64,000 bases of DNA from M3007 sp965249785 (GTDB lineage: Bacteria > Bacteroidota > Bacteroidia > Chitinophagales > Saprospiraceae): the NCBI GenBank assembly GCA_965249785.1, contig CBDFMU010000022.1, positions 124,001-188,000 on the forward strand. The letters run 5' to 3'. Positions 23,476 through 32,724 of this stretch are shown here, one piece after another. The position numbers and the translations under genes were made by a program. Below the pieces are notes generated by a model. That model ran no database searches. It was not told the DNA's origin and saw only the letters and a list, made by a program, of their open reading frames with translations. Numbering within the stretch: the stretch's first letter is position 1; each line of letters starts with the position of its first letter.

Positions 23476-25175
23476 AGTGCAACCGGGGCCAGGCGGCGTT
23501 TGGGTTTGGGGAATAATTCTGCCAGCTCATCGGGCAGGGTAGGGCGGTCGGCAAAGCGATCAATCAGTGCCCGCACAATGCCGATCACGAGGTCAGTCTC
23601 GCCTTTTTGCAGCAAACCTTGCAGGTGTTCGCGGACGCGCGTAGAAGCCTGACGGCCAAAGTGTTCATCCAGATATTTGGAAAGCAACTCCACGTAACGA
23701 CGCTCCACAAAGGCCTTGTCAGCAGCTATCAACAGGTCTTCCCAAGCCTGTATCTGAGTTATATCGGTGGCGGTTTCGAGGAGTTGCGCTAACGCCACGG
23801 TATCTCCTTCCGTACCTAGCAGGATGGCAATAGTATTGGTGTCGCCTACTTTGCGGAGTTCCGTCAACAGGCGTTTACGCACGCCGGGCCAGTTTTTATC
23901 CGCCGTCTGCTTCATTTTTTCATAAAACTCAAAGTCGCCGCTCTGCTGGAATCGTCGCCAAAGCCAGATGATTTTTCGTTCGCGATTGCCCGTCCGGTCG
24001 GCAATATCCAGCAGCAAATCCTCGATTTGCCGCCGCTGACTATGACTGAATTTAACCAAAGTCAATAGTCGGTCGCCAGCCTGATATGCTGCCTCCGTGT
24101 AGTTGCCTTGATCGAGGGCCACGACTGTATCGAGCAGTAATTTAGGCTGATCTAACTGCCCTTCCAGCACGCGCACCACGGCTTCTGGACGCTCCCGACG
24201 GGCGAGGGCACTGGTGAATAATTGTAAATCAAACGGCGCAATCAGGCTCGGTGCCTGGTCAAATACCTGACTAATGCGCTCGAATTTGGCATCGTCCATA
24301 GCTGCCTGGCTGAGTAAAGCGAGCAATGGCGGAGCGAGTTCAGGTGGGAAATGCCCGGTAATGGCCAGCTCAAACGCACTTTCCCAAGTCGCCGCCTGCA
24401 AGTCGGGAGATACGGGTTCCGTTTGGAGCAATTTCAAATGCGTAGTCGCCGAGAGCAGCGTTGGCAGCAGATAAGTGCGCTGAGTCTCTTCGAGTCGGGC
24501 TGCCAGCGGACTGATTTTTTGCAGGATCGTGGTAGCAATTTGAAAAACGCGGGCAAAATTAGTCTCCGTAGCACTACTGGAAAGTTGGCGTTGCAGGTCT
24601 TCCAGTGCGGTCCGCAATCGCCGCAGATCGGGGTCGCGTAGGTTTTTTATGGTTCCTGGGGCAGGCAACAGCGAATCCAGCACCAGAGCAAACGGATTTT
24701 CTGCGCCCGACACATCGGCAGCAAAATGAATTTTTAGCGCCAGCGCAAAATCGCGGTCGCGACGAGCGTAGGTTTGTACAAATTCTGTCAATGCTTCTGG
24801 GGTCACGTGATCCAATACCGCGCCTACTGTCAGGCGACTGAGCGCGCTAGTCGGGCGTTCCGCTGCTCGAGCCTTCTTCGTTTCGGCCTTTTGATCCAGG
24901 TATTGCCGTACTTTAAACAAAGTAGCCGCTACGTGCGGACACATCAACCGGCGACCCTCCGCCCAGCATTCGCAGGTAAATGCCTTGATCTTTTGGGGGG
25001 TTATGATGGTTTCTACCTCATAACTATTCTCCTCATTTTCTACCCGCCCCACCCAGAAATGGCGTTCTACTTCTTGCAATGTGCGCACTGCCCCCGATTG
25101 CGCGAGTACTTCCGCCGCCGTCGCCGTAGCAGGGTTGATATGCAGTTCAAAATCCTTAAGCCAAAGCTTTGTCAT
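23472..25175 (-). CDS. SWIM zinc-finger protein
   Basis: A 567-residue cytoplasmic protein. Near the N-terminus the pattern FTCECWAEGRRLMCPHVAATL gives the CxCx(n)CxH zinc ligands of a SWIM finger (about residues 67-87). The rest is a long helical repeat region (ARRDRDFALALKIHF, LADRTGNRERKIIWLWRRF). ATG at 25175 (MTKLWLKDFELHIN) fits; the upstream frame extension is unlikely. SWIM domains can bind DNA or proteins; no nuclease or helicase motif is seen. Function unknown, operon with rlmH. Confidence 0.82.
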   Translation of the reverse strand: MTKLWLKDFELHINPATATAAEVLAQSGAVRTLQEVERHFWVGRVENEENSYEVETIITPQKIKAFTCECWAEGRRLMCPHVAATLFKVRQYLDQKAETKKARAAERPTSALSRLTVGAVLDHVTPEALTEFVQTYARRDRDFALALKIHFAADVSGAENPFALVLDSLLPAPGTIKNLRDPDLRRLRTALEDLQRQLSSSATETNFARVFQIATTILQKISPLAARLEETQRTYLLPTLLSATTHLKLLQTEPVSPDLQAATWESAFELAITGHFPPELAPPLLALLSQAAMDDAKFERISQVFDQAPSLIAPFDLQLFTSALARRERPEAVVRVLEGQLDQPKLLLDTVVALDQGNYTEAAYQAGDRLLTLVKFSHSQRRQIEDLLLDIADRTGNRERKIIWLWRRFQQSGDFEFYEKMKQTADKNWPGVRKRLLTELRKVGDTNTIAILLGTEGDTVALAQLLETATDITQIQAWEDLLIAADKAFVERRYVELLSKYLDEHFGRQASTRVREHLQGLLQKGETDLVIGIVRALIDRFADRPTLPDELAELFPKPKRRLAPVAL

Positions 25176-25475
25176 GGAAAATGTTGACGGTAGTGCGAAT
25201 GGCACTCCAAGCAAATTCCAAAAGTAAGCCGATTTTAGCATTCGGTGGTCGTTATAGTTTCATCGCTGGTTTTTAGCCTTTGAATTTTTGCTAAATGGGT
25301 GATAATCATGGCATAATGCAATTGCCATACGCCAGTTTTTAGGAGGAAAATAGATTTGGGGCCTTGATCGGAAAGCAATTTATGTTTATGCACTTTAAAA
25401 AAATGGCAGCCTGAACGTAAAAACCCCGAAACTTGCCTTTTCAAATACTCGAATCTTCAAATACTTACCCAAGTA

Positions 25476-25970
25476 ATGCGTACGCTTTTTCTGATTCGCC
25501 ATGCCAAGTCCAGTTGGGACCATCCGGGACTTCGTGACTTTGATCGCCCGCTCAATGAGCGCGGCCTTTACGAAGCCCCTTTGATGGCGCAAGTGCTGGT
25601 GCGGGAAGGGATTCACCCCGATCTGCTGGTGAGTAGTCCGGCGAAACGGGCCTGGACGACCGCCCAATTTTTTGCTACTGCTTTTGGCCTGCCGGAAGAT
25701 ATGGTACAGCGGGAACTGGATATTTACGACGCCGATCCGCCGGATATTTTACGCCTGATCAGCCAATTACCAGATACGGCAACCACTGTTCTTATGTTTG
25801 GCCACAACCCGACTTTTACGGATGTAGCCAACCGTTTTTCAGCAAAACACATTGAAAATGTGCCAACTTGCGGTATTGTACGCATTGACTCGGAGGCGGA
25901 CTCGTGGGCGGCATTCGAGGATGGGAATGCGACGGTACACAAACAATATTTCCCAAAGGAGGTACTATGA
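25476..25970 (+). CDS. SixA-like histidine phosphatase
   Basis: Histidine phosphatase superfamily protein of 164 residues. The RHG-type motif is LFLIRHAKSSWDHPGLRDFD with the phospho-accepting His9; the second catalytic His is in MFGHNPTF (about residue 110). SVSSPAKRAWTTA-like VSSPAKRAWTTAQFF supplies the second Arg. The compact size fits the SixA group, which acts on phosphohistidine proteins in some bacteria; the target here is unknown. Its stop overlaps the start of the DUF4296 gene. Confidence 0.88.
   Translation: MRTLFLIRHAKSSWDHPGLRDFDRPLNERGLYEAPLMAQVLVREGIHPDLLVSSPAKRAWTTAQFFATAFGLPEDMVQRELDIYDADPPDILRLISQLPDTATTVLMFGHNPTFTDVANRFSAKHIENVPTCGIVRIDSEADSWAAFEDGNATVHKQYFPKEVL
25955..25961 (+). 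promoter_or_regulatory. Shine-Dalgarno sequence of the DUF4296 gene
   Basis: AAAGGAGGT (25955-25963) lies 3-5 nt before the ATG at 25967, inside the 3' end of the phosphatase gene. Strong SD sites are rare in this window, and this one decides the start of the next gene. Confidence 0.65.
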
Positions 25971-26341
25971 AAAAGGCCGCTTTTGCCGGGCAATGCACTT
26001 GGCTACTGCTTTTTTGCTGGCTTGGCATAGTAGTCATGGCTTGTCAATACACTACTTCGCCGACACCGGTTGCTACGATTCCAGAGGATAAAATGGCCCA
26101 CATTCTGGCCGATCTCAATATTGCAGAAGCGGCTACCGCCCGCCTGAATGGGTATCCGAAAGACAGTCTTATGCACGTATATTTTCAGCAAGTGATGGAG
26201 ATGCACGGCGTAACCATAGCGTCGTATGAGGCGCAACTCCGGCTCATTGCCAGCGACCCGCTGCGCATGGAAAAGTTGTTGAAAGACTCTGAAAATTTAT
26301 TAGAGGATAAAGTGGAGGAAAAAACCGAGGACACAAAATAA
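25967..26341 (+). CDS. DUF4296 lipoprotein
   Basis: A 124-residue lipoprotein. The signal sequence ends in the lipobox VVMAC (Cys about residue 26). The DUF4296 motif IPEDKMAHILADLNIAEAAT follows, then YPKDSLMHVYFQQVMEMHGV. The family is restricted to Bacteroidota and has no known function. ATG at 25967 overlaps the phosphatase stop (ATGA) and has an SD; the longer frame from 25904 lacks a signal peptide at its start. The C-terminus is charged. Confidence 0.85.
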   Translation: MKKAAFAGQCTWLLLFCWLGIVVMACQYTTSPTPVATIPEDKMAHILADLNIAEAATARLNGYPKDSLMHVYFQQVMEMHGVTIASYEAQLRLIASDPLRMEKLLKDSENLLEDKVEEKTEDTK

Positions 26342-26377
26342 GCTTATTTTCCTGCTGGCAAATTAATTGACCACTTT

Positions 26378-27496
26378 ATGAAAGAAATTGCCCGTTCTAT
26401 TGCAGACATTTTGTTCGATGGAAATGAAGGATATGCACAAATCTGCAATTTCGATTGGTCTGCTACGCCGCTGGGGCCACTCGCACAATGGTCGCCGGAG
26501 TTATGTACGGCGGCCGTCCAAATCCTCGCTATCCGAGCTCAACTACCTGTTTTAAACAACAATGCTCAGCTCGCAGCGCCAGAGCCGCACCTGCGTTTTG
26601 AGGCGCAATTGCATCATTTGCTGGCGCAATTGCCAGTCTCCATTTGCATCTTGCACGGGCCGCAACACATTGTCGTGGCGGCTAACAACCGGACGCTGGA
26701 GCTATGGAGCAAAACCGCCGAACAAGTTATGTTCAAACCCATTTTTGAAGGAGTGCCAGAAGTAGCAGGACAAAATTTTGAAAAATTGTTCCATCAGGTT
26801 TATTACCAGCAGAAGAGCGTGGTAGCCAATGATATGCCGGCCATATTGATGCGCAATGGCCGCGCGCAAACGTTCTATTTCGATGTCGTTTATGAACCTT
26901 TCCGGCAGGAAGATGGCACCGTGATCGGCATCGTAGCAGTGGCGATGGAAGTAACTGCGGCGGTGGAAGCGCAGAAAAAGATGAAAGAAAGCGAGCGGCA
27001 AAAAATGGGTATTCTGAACTCTTTCCCTGCGCACGTTGCGGTGCTGAATGCCAGGGGGGACATTGTTATGGTGAATGATGCCTGGAATAATTTTGCCATT
27101 GCCAATGGTGGATCCGCTTTGCAAGGCATGGGAGTGGGCGAAAACTATCTCACTGTGCTACAAAATGCCAAAGGTGAATATTCCGACGAGGCACCCATTG
27201 TCAGCGAAGGTATTCTGGCGGTCCTGAATGGTGAATTACCTTTCTATTTCATGGAATATCCTTGTCATTCGCCTACCCAACAGCGATGGTTTATGATGAA
27301 AGTTTCTCCGCTTGGCTCTGCTGAGGGTGGGGTGATCGTTGCACATACGGAAGTGAGCGAACGCCGGTTGTCGGATATGGCCCTTCGCGAGAGCGAACAA
27401 CGCCTGCGCTCATCAGTGGATATGCTCGCACAAAATGTACAGGAACACGCCCTCGCGCTGGCCAAAATGCGGGAGCAACTCCGACGGAAAAAATAA
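26378..27496 (+). CDS. PAS-domain protein without an output domain
   Basis: A cytoplasmic 372-residue protein with two PAS-like domains: about 80-205 (LLAQLPVSICILHGPQHIVV, then YFDVVYEPFRQEDGTVIGIV) and about 208-330 (ILNSFPAHVAVLNARGDIVM). The second lacks no core element. The C-terminus is a short coiled coil (SVDMLAQNVQEHALALAKMR) that stops where a HisKA domain would begin. So it may be a sensor that works by partner binding, or a kinase truncated by a stop. It converges on the GH2 gene with only 4 nt between stops. Confidence 0.75.
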   Translation: MKEIARSIADILFDGNEGYAQICNFDWSATPLGPLAQWSPELCTAAVQILAIRAQLPVLNNNAQLAAPEPHLRFEAQLHHLLAQLPVSICILHGPQHIVVAANNRTLELWSKTAEQVMFKPIFEGVPEVAGQNFEKLFHQVYYQQKSVVANDMPAILMRNGRAQTFYFDVVYEPFRQEDGTVIGIVAVAMEVTAAVEAQKKMKESERQKMGILNSFPAHVAVLNARGDIVMVNDAWNNFAIANGGSALQGMGVGENYLTVLQNAKGEYSDEAPIVSEGILAVLNGELPFYFMEYPCHSPTQQRWFMMKVSPLGSAEGGVIVAHTEVSERRLSDMALRESEQRLRSSVDMLAQNVQEHALALAKMREQLRRKK

Positions 27497-27500
27497 CCCC

Positions 27501-29936
27501 TTATTTTTTTACCGGTATTTCCAGCACGCTTTCCTTCCATCCAGCTGCCGAAGCTTTTACGCGCAGCATGCCAGCACTGCGTCCCGACTGCAAAATCAAT
27601 TGGCATTTTCCATTAAACAGGCGACGCTGCCAATGACCATCGGCGCATTGATCGGGTTCGTGGCTGCTGGGGTCGCCGTTGCCTACGCCGATGATGCTGG
27701 CATTCCCTTCTAAGGCAAACTGAATAAGCTGGTTAGCATCGGGCACCTCGCGGCCTTGCTGGTCTTTTACCGTCACGTTGATCACCGTTGCGTCGCGGCC
27801 ATCCGCCGTCAAGGTAGTGCGATCTGGTGTCAGCACGATTGCTACTGGCTCACTAGTGGTTTCTACTTTGGCAGTTATTTTTCGGCCATTTCTATAACCA
27901 ACTGCTTCTAAACGGCCAGGCTGATAGATAACATTCCAGTTTAAGTGACTATTGCGGGGCATCTGCTTTTTGCCAAGGCTCTTGCCATTTAAAAATAACT
28001 CTACGGATTCGGCATTAGAATTAACCCACACTTCCATGTTTTGTCCTTTCTTTTCCGGCCAGTTCCAATGCGGAGAAAGGTGCAGTACGTCTTGATCGCT
28101 CCACCAGGATTGATAATAATAATAGATGTTTTTTGGAAAACCGCACATATCCATTACCCCAAAATGCGAATTGATGTTGGGCCATTTATAAGGCGTTGGT
28201 TCGCCGCGATAATCAAAACCCGTCCAGATAAAACCACCCATATTCCAGGGTTGCGTGGCCACTACCGGCCACCATTGTTCCGCCTGATTGGCCCACCACG
28301 GATAAGTAATGTCTTGATCCGGCACATATCCGATAATAGAATCTTTCACATAAATGCCCCGCGTAGTGACCGTGCTCCCCATTTCGGTACCCATCACGGG
28401 CTGCGTAGGATGGTCTTTATGATAGGGCTCCATAAAAGCCACCCGGTAATTGAAGCCGCGCACTGGAATTACTTCGTTAATACCATTAAATATATTCGGC
28501 AAATCGGCGGCATAAGTACTGGTGCGCGTAGGATCTAATTGTTGTTGTTTTTGCAGTAAAGTCTGGGCAATCCGTCGCCCCACACTACTTGCCTGCACAT
28601 AAAATTCTTCATTGCCAATGGACCATATAAATACCGACGGATGGTTGCGGTCGCGGCGGATAAGTTGTTCTAAATCATGTACATACTCCGGGCTGCTATT
28701 GAGCAGGCGATTTTCGTCGAGGACTAATATTCCCAGACTGTCACAGGCTTCCAGTAGTTCGGGAGTAGGCGCGTGGTGGCTGGTGCGGTAGGCATTTACC
28801 CCCATTTCTTTTAGTAAACGAATGCGATAATACTGCAAATAATCGGGTAAAGCACTGCCTACGCCCGCATAATCCTGATGGCAGTTCACGCCTTTAAGTT
28901 TTACGGATTTTCCATTTAGTAATAATCCAGTAGTACTAGTTATTTCTATTTTACGCACCCCTAATCGGGTTATTACACTGTCTACTATTGTCTGGCCCTG
29001 CTTTATAATAGACACAACCCTATATAAATACGGGTCTTCCAACGACCAAAGGCGCGCATTTTTTAAGGAAATAGACTGCTGCATCGTGGTTTTGGTAAAG
29101 GGTGAAATCGCTGCATTCTGCTCACTGCTCCGGGCTAGAATATGACCGTTTCGATCAGTGATATAAGAAAATATGGTTGCGGAATTAGTGGTCAAGTGCT
29201 GACTTTCTACTTCGGTTTCAATATTGACTGTTGCGTCGGTCTTATTATTATCCAATGTCGTATGGACAAAAACACCGCCGTCGGCAAAATGCAGATTGTT
29301 GTATTGTTCCAGCCACACATGGCGATAAATACCCGCGCCTTCGTAAAACCAGCCTTCATATTGCGAGGCATCTACGCGCACGACTACTACATTTTTCTGG
29401 TTAAAATTAAGATAATCGCTGATATCGTAGGCCATGCCCATATAGCCGCTGGGTTGATTGCCGAGGAAAAAACCATTGATCCACACTCGACTATCTCGAA
29501 AAATCCCGTCGAAACGAATGATAAAACGATTACTCGAATCGGCGCGGGCCACCGTGAAAGTTTTACGATACCAGCCAATACTGTTTTGTGGATACAGACC
29601 GCCAACTGGCTTGTAGCCGTGCGCCATTACATCGTCGTTGGGTGAGTTTTCAAACGGCAAGGTCACTACCCAATCGTGCGGCAACTGCACGGTCTGCCAG
29701 GTACTGTCTTTGAATTTTGGGTCTATTGCCGTACCATCCGCTTTGCCGGTTTTGGCGAATATAGTAGCGATGGCATAATTAAAGTCCTTGGCTGCATCGG
29801 CGGCATGGCCCAGATGGAACTTCCAGTCATCGTCGAAGTTAGTTTTCTGGCGGACGGGCTGTGCCCGCATTGGCAGCGTAAGGATGAATTGCCCCAGTAA
29901 AATTAATAGAAAATGGAAGTGTTTTCTTGCTATCAT
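27501..29936 (-). CDS. GH2 beta-galactosidase, exported
   Basis: Retaining exo-glycosidase of the GH2 family, 811 residues, last gene of the galactan locus. Signal peptide (MIARKHFHFLLILLGQFILT, cleavage near RAQ). The N-terminal sugar-binding jelly roll has WQTVQLPHDWVVTLPFE and IRFDGIFRDSRVWINGFFLG; the TIM barrel has the acid/base in FIWSIGNEEF and the probable nucleophile in PVMGTEMGST. The C-terminus carries DUF4982 and a GH2 C-terminal Ig-like domain (LTADGRDATVINVTVKDQQG). It should release galactose in the periplasm. Beta-glucuronidase-like relatives exist; context favours galactose. Confidence 0.88.
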   Translation of the reverse strand: MIARKHFHFLLILLGQFILTLPMRAQPVRQKTNFDDDWKFHLGHAADAAKDFNYAIATIFAKTGKADGTAIDPKFKDSTWQTVQLPHDWVVTLPFENSPNDDVMAHGYKPVGGLYPQNSIGWYRKTFTVARADSSNRFIIRFDGIFRDSRVWINGFFLGNQPSGYMGMAYDISDYLNFNQKNVVVVRVDASQYEGWFYEGAGIYRHVWLEQYNNLHFADGGVFVHTTLDNNKTDATVNIETEVESQHLTTNSATIFSYITDRNGHILARSSEQNAAISPFTKTTMQQSISLKNARLWSLEDPYLYRVVSIIKQGQTIVDSVITRLGVRKIEITSTTGLLLNGKSVKLKGVNCHQDYAGVGSALPDYLQYYRIRLLKEMGVNAYRTSHHAPTPELLEACDSLGILVLDENRLLNSSPEYVHDLEQLIRRDRNHPSVFIWSIGNEEFYVQASSVGRRIAQTLLQKQQQLDPTRTSTYAADLPNIFNGINEVIPVRGFNYRVAFMEPYHKDHPTQPVMGTEMGSTVTTRGIYVKDSIIGYVPDQDITYPWWANQAEQWWPVVATQPWNMGGFIWTGFDYRGEPTPYKWPNINSHFGVMDMCGFPKNIYYYYQSWWSDQDVLHLSPHWNWPEKKGQNMEVWVNSNAESVELFLNGKSLGKKQMPRNSHLNWNVIYQPGRLEAVGYRNGRKITAKVETTSEPVAIVLTPDRTTLTADGRDATVINVTVKDQQGREVPDANQLIQFALEGNASIIGVGNGDPSSHEPDQCADGHWQRRLFNGKCQLILQSGRSAGMLRVKASAAGWKESVLEIPVKK

Positions 29937-29962
29937 TAGTGATAATGCTAATTGATTAATAG

Positions 29963-29995
29963 AAACCTGATAGGTTTTTAAAACCTATCAGGTTT
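29963..29995. repeat. 15-bp palindrome between GH5-like and GH2 genes
   Basis: AAACCTGATAGGTTT, TTA loop, AAACCTATCAGGTTT. It lies in the 68-nt gap and may attenuate transcription into the GH2 gene. No T-run follows, so a terminator function is doubtful. Confidence 0.65.
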
Positions 29996-30004
29996 GAAGA
30001 ATAA

Positions 30005-32572
30005 TTATTTAACCAGCCAAAGCGATTCGATTTCCAAACTATAAGCCTGGTTTAAAACGTTCGCCGGGTAATCGGTGCCAATAGAGATTTCTATTTTCTC
30101 CATAGTAGAAATATCAAAATTGCCGGGCTGCTCTACTGGAAACCACAGCGGTAGAAAGCCGGGGTAAGGACGAGGGAGCAACAAGCCTGCAGCAGGTTTT
30201 AGCGTGTTCAACGGAATTTCTATTGGTTGCTGGTTATTACTAATATTGACAGTAGTCACCCAGGCGGCCCCAGTGGTAGTAATTAGTGCAACTCGCACTG
30301 GCACAGGGGAGGCATTCCCCGTACGTGCTTGCAACATTAATTTTTTAGAAGCGGACAATTCTACTTTTCGGCCCGCTATTTTTTGGCCACAGAAATACTG
30401 TATTCCCACTACCTGTTTTTCCAGTAATTTGTCAACGCTCATCCGCAGTGCCAATTCACCTTTTTCAGTAGTTACATATTGAATAGCATTTGGTCGCCAG
30501 CCACCGGGCATTAATAGATTAACGGTCGTGCGATCTTTATCAGCCTTATAAAGTTCTAGATTACCGCGTTCGTTGGCAACTAATGTTTGCCACTGCTCCT
30601 GGTGGTAATTGTCCCAGGCAAACGGTTGGCCTACATATCCACCGGGAAAACGTCGGTATTCGCCCGATGATTTTTGAATAATAATGCTATAATTCAGCAA
30701 ACCGGGTGTAACTAATTCTGCTGGCACTAATGCTTGAAAGTCATTAGATTTTTGACTTCTCTGCATAATGATGGTCTTATAATCACCGTAACATTTATTG
30801 ATATACAACGTGATAATATCGCCCGAATAAATTCCAGTAATGGTTGCCCGAATTAAAAATGGCTGCCCGGCAGAAACTTCGGCATAGGGCGTGTGCACGA
30901 TTTCCACGGACGGTGGGGTAGGCTGGGGTGCGACGAATTCCCCAATTTGCAGGGTTCCAAAGCGGGTTTGGGCCGTCCAGCGATTGGTAGAAACACCTTT
31001 TTTGCGCAGCAAATACGTGCCAGGCCGGATGGTGAAATGCGCTTCTTTAATAGAAGTTGTATAAGTATTGCCAGTATTCAAAGCCTGCACCTCGAAGTCA
31101 GTACCCAGGTCGGGTAATTGTAAAGACATAGCTTGTGCTTGCCATTCTATTGCGCTGACTACTTTTTGCAAAGATGCTTTTTCAAAAGGATCGCGTACAA
31201 AAATAGCATCGGGCATTACTTCGAGCCGCCAGACACCGCTCTCCAATTGGTCTAAAAAATAGGCTCCGTAACCCGTGTAATTCACTACTGGCGAAGAACC
31301 TACTCCGGCTATATGTTGTAATTTCGAGGTATTAATGGGACGGGTATTAGTAGAATTAGAATAGTAAAACTCTTGCTCACTATTCATTTCACTCAACGAT
31401 TCGGCATAACTCACTCGAAAATCACTAAATAAAGTATCCATTGGATAAGAGCCGTAATTTTTTCCACGCGGTATTTGATGAAATACTTTGGAAGCGATCA
31501 AAAGGCTGATGGCTTTGGAGGGCGTGTAAGCGAGATTAAGGTAGTGCGTTTGGTACTCCGTGTTGGCGTAGGCTGTCGCCAGCGGGTCGTAGGCAAACTG
31601 AGTGGCCCATTGGAAGCCAGCCGTCCGAAAACTGCGGGCCATCGCCGGGTACATATAAGGCCCCAGCACGTCGGCGGCATCGAATTCATAGACCATGCGT
31701 GCTTTGTTGGCATAAGCCGCAATAGTGTCGCCAAAAGGAATAGCGTAACGATCTACATTAGGCAAATAATTGCCCTTTTGCTCATGGCCCGCCACCAGGC
31801 CGGTCGGGTACCACTGGAAACTCACCCCGTCAATATTGGATTTGCTTACTGCATCCGCGTAATTGGGTGATTCACTAATATTATAGAAAACGGGCTTGGT
31901 CCAACCCGTACTGCGGATGGCCTGCGCCAGACGATTTATGTATTCTGTCACTTTTGCCTTGGGGCCGCTGTGCTGTGGTTCGTTATTAATTTCTACTGCC
32001 AGCATATCTGGATCATTTCCATAAGCCAGCCGGGTATAGGGATTGATATGCTTGAAAAATTGCTGCAAATAGTTTTCCTGTGCTTTTATGGCATTTTCAT
32101 TGACCAACGCCTTTCTTTTTGGATAAATACTAGAAAAACCGAGGGTTTTTTCGTCTTTTTCTGGATAGCCATTCCCCCAAAAAGCAATAGGCGTTATAAT
32201 AGTTTTAATACCACGTTCTTTTAATTTAAACAGTAAATAATCATACAAATGCAAGTGTTCGTTTTCTAGTAAATTACCCAGCGTATCCGTTATTTCGGTA
32301 TCCCACACATGGACGCGAAAAGCATCTACGCCCAGTCGCGACAAGTGATACACATCCTGATCTATTGCTTTCTTCCAATCTACGCCCAGTTCCTGGTGCG
32401 AACGATAGGCATAAGCGAACGGCAGGGTATAATTTACACCAAAAAAGGCGGCTTCCTGTTTAGTGTTTTTGTAGCGTAGTACGCCTTGTTTATCTACGGA
32501 TATATCCCCCGTTTGGGCAGACGCAGTGAGGGATAAAAGGGCGAAAAGTATTAGTAGATGTGGATGTTTCAT
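30005..32572 (-). CDS. GH5-like (clan A) glycoside hydrolase, exported
   Basis: An 855-residue exported protein (signal MKHPHLLILFALLSLTASAQ). A TIM barrel covers about 35-400: FFGVNYTLPFAYAYR, RLGVDAFRVHVWDTE, acid/base Glu198 in VEINNEPQHSG and likely nucleophile Glu296 in MVYEFDAADV. These strand-4 and strand-7 glutamates fit clan GH-A (GH5 or a close family). The C-terminal 400 residues are beta-sandwiches with no clear family. In this locus it may cut galactan backbone or side chains; the exact activity is unknown. Confidence 0.78.
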   Translation of the reverse strand: MKHPHLLILFALLSLTASAQTGDISVDKQGVLRYKNTKQEAAFFGVNYTLPFAYAYRSHQELGVDWKKAIDQDVYHLSRLGVDAFRVHVWDTEITDTLGNLLENEHLHLYDYLLFKLKERGIKTIITPIAFWGNGYPEKDEKTLGFSSIYPKRKALVNENAIKAQENYLQQFFKHINPYTRLAYGNDPDMLAVEINNEPQHSGPKAKVTEYINRLAQAIRSTGWTKPVFYNISESPNYADAVSKSNIDGVSFQWYPTGLVAGHEQKGNYLPNVDRYAIPFGDTIAAYANKARMVYEFDAADVLGPYMYPAMARSFRTAGFQWATQFAYDPLATAYANTEYQTHYLNLAYTPSKAISLLIASKVFHQIPRGKNYGSYPMDTLFSDFRVSYAESLSEMNSEQEFYYSNSTNTRPINTSKLQHIAGVGSSPVVNYTGYGAYFLDQLESGVWRLEVMPDAIFVRDPFEKASLQKVVSAIEWQAQAMSLQLPDLGTDFEVQALNTGNTYTTSIKEAHFTIRPGTYLLRKKGVSTNRWTAQTRFGTLQIGEFVAPQPTPPSVEIVHTPYAEVSAGQPFLIRATITGIYSGDIITLYINKCYGDYKTIIMQRSQKSNDFQALVPAELVTPGLLNYSIIIQKSSGEYRRFPGGYVGQPFAWDNYHQEQWQTLVANERGNLELYKADKDRTTVNLLMPGGWRPNAIQYVTTEKGELALRMSVDKLLEKQVVGIQYFCGQKIAGRKVELSASKKLMLQARTGNASPVPVRVALITTTGAAWVTTVNISNNQQPIEIPLNTLKPAAGLLLPRPYPGFLPLWFPVEQPGNFDISTMEKIEISIGTDYPANVLNQAYSLEIESLWLVK

Positions 32573-32607
32573 AGAATGTCAATTTAAATGGCTGGGTGCA
32601 CTCTGCC

Positions 32608-32682
32608 TTTGTCATCCTGTCGGGAACCGTCCACGTTGCGGTACACCTACTAAACGTGGACGGTTCCCGTCAGGATGACAAA
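32608..32682. repeat. GTCATCCTG palindromic element
   Basis: 30-nt arms (32608-32637 and 32653-32682) with one mismatch around a 15-nt loop, ends TTTGTCATCCTG/CAGGATGACAAA. Members of the same family lie at 41863 and, decayed, at 54679. It separates the GH53 and GH5-like genes. Confidence 0.8.
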
Positions 32683-32724
32683 TGTGGAGTACACCTAAAC
32701 GAGGCTATAAAAACAAGTAAACCA

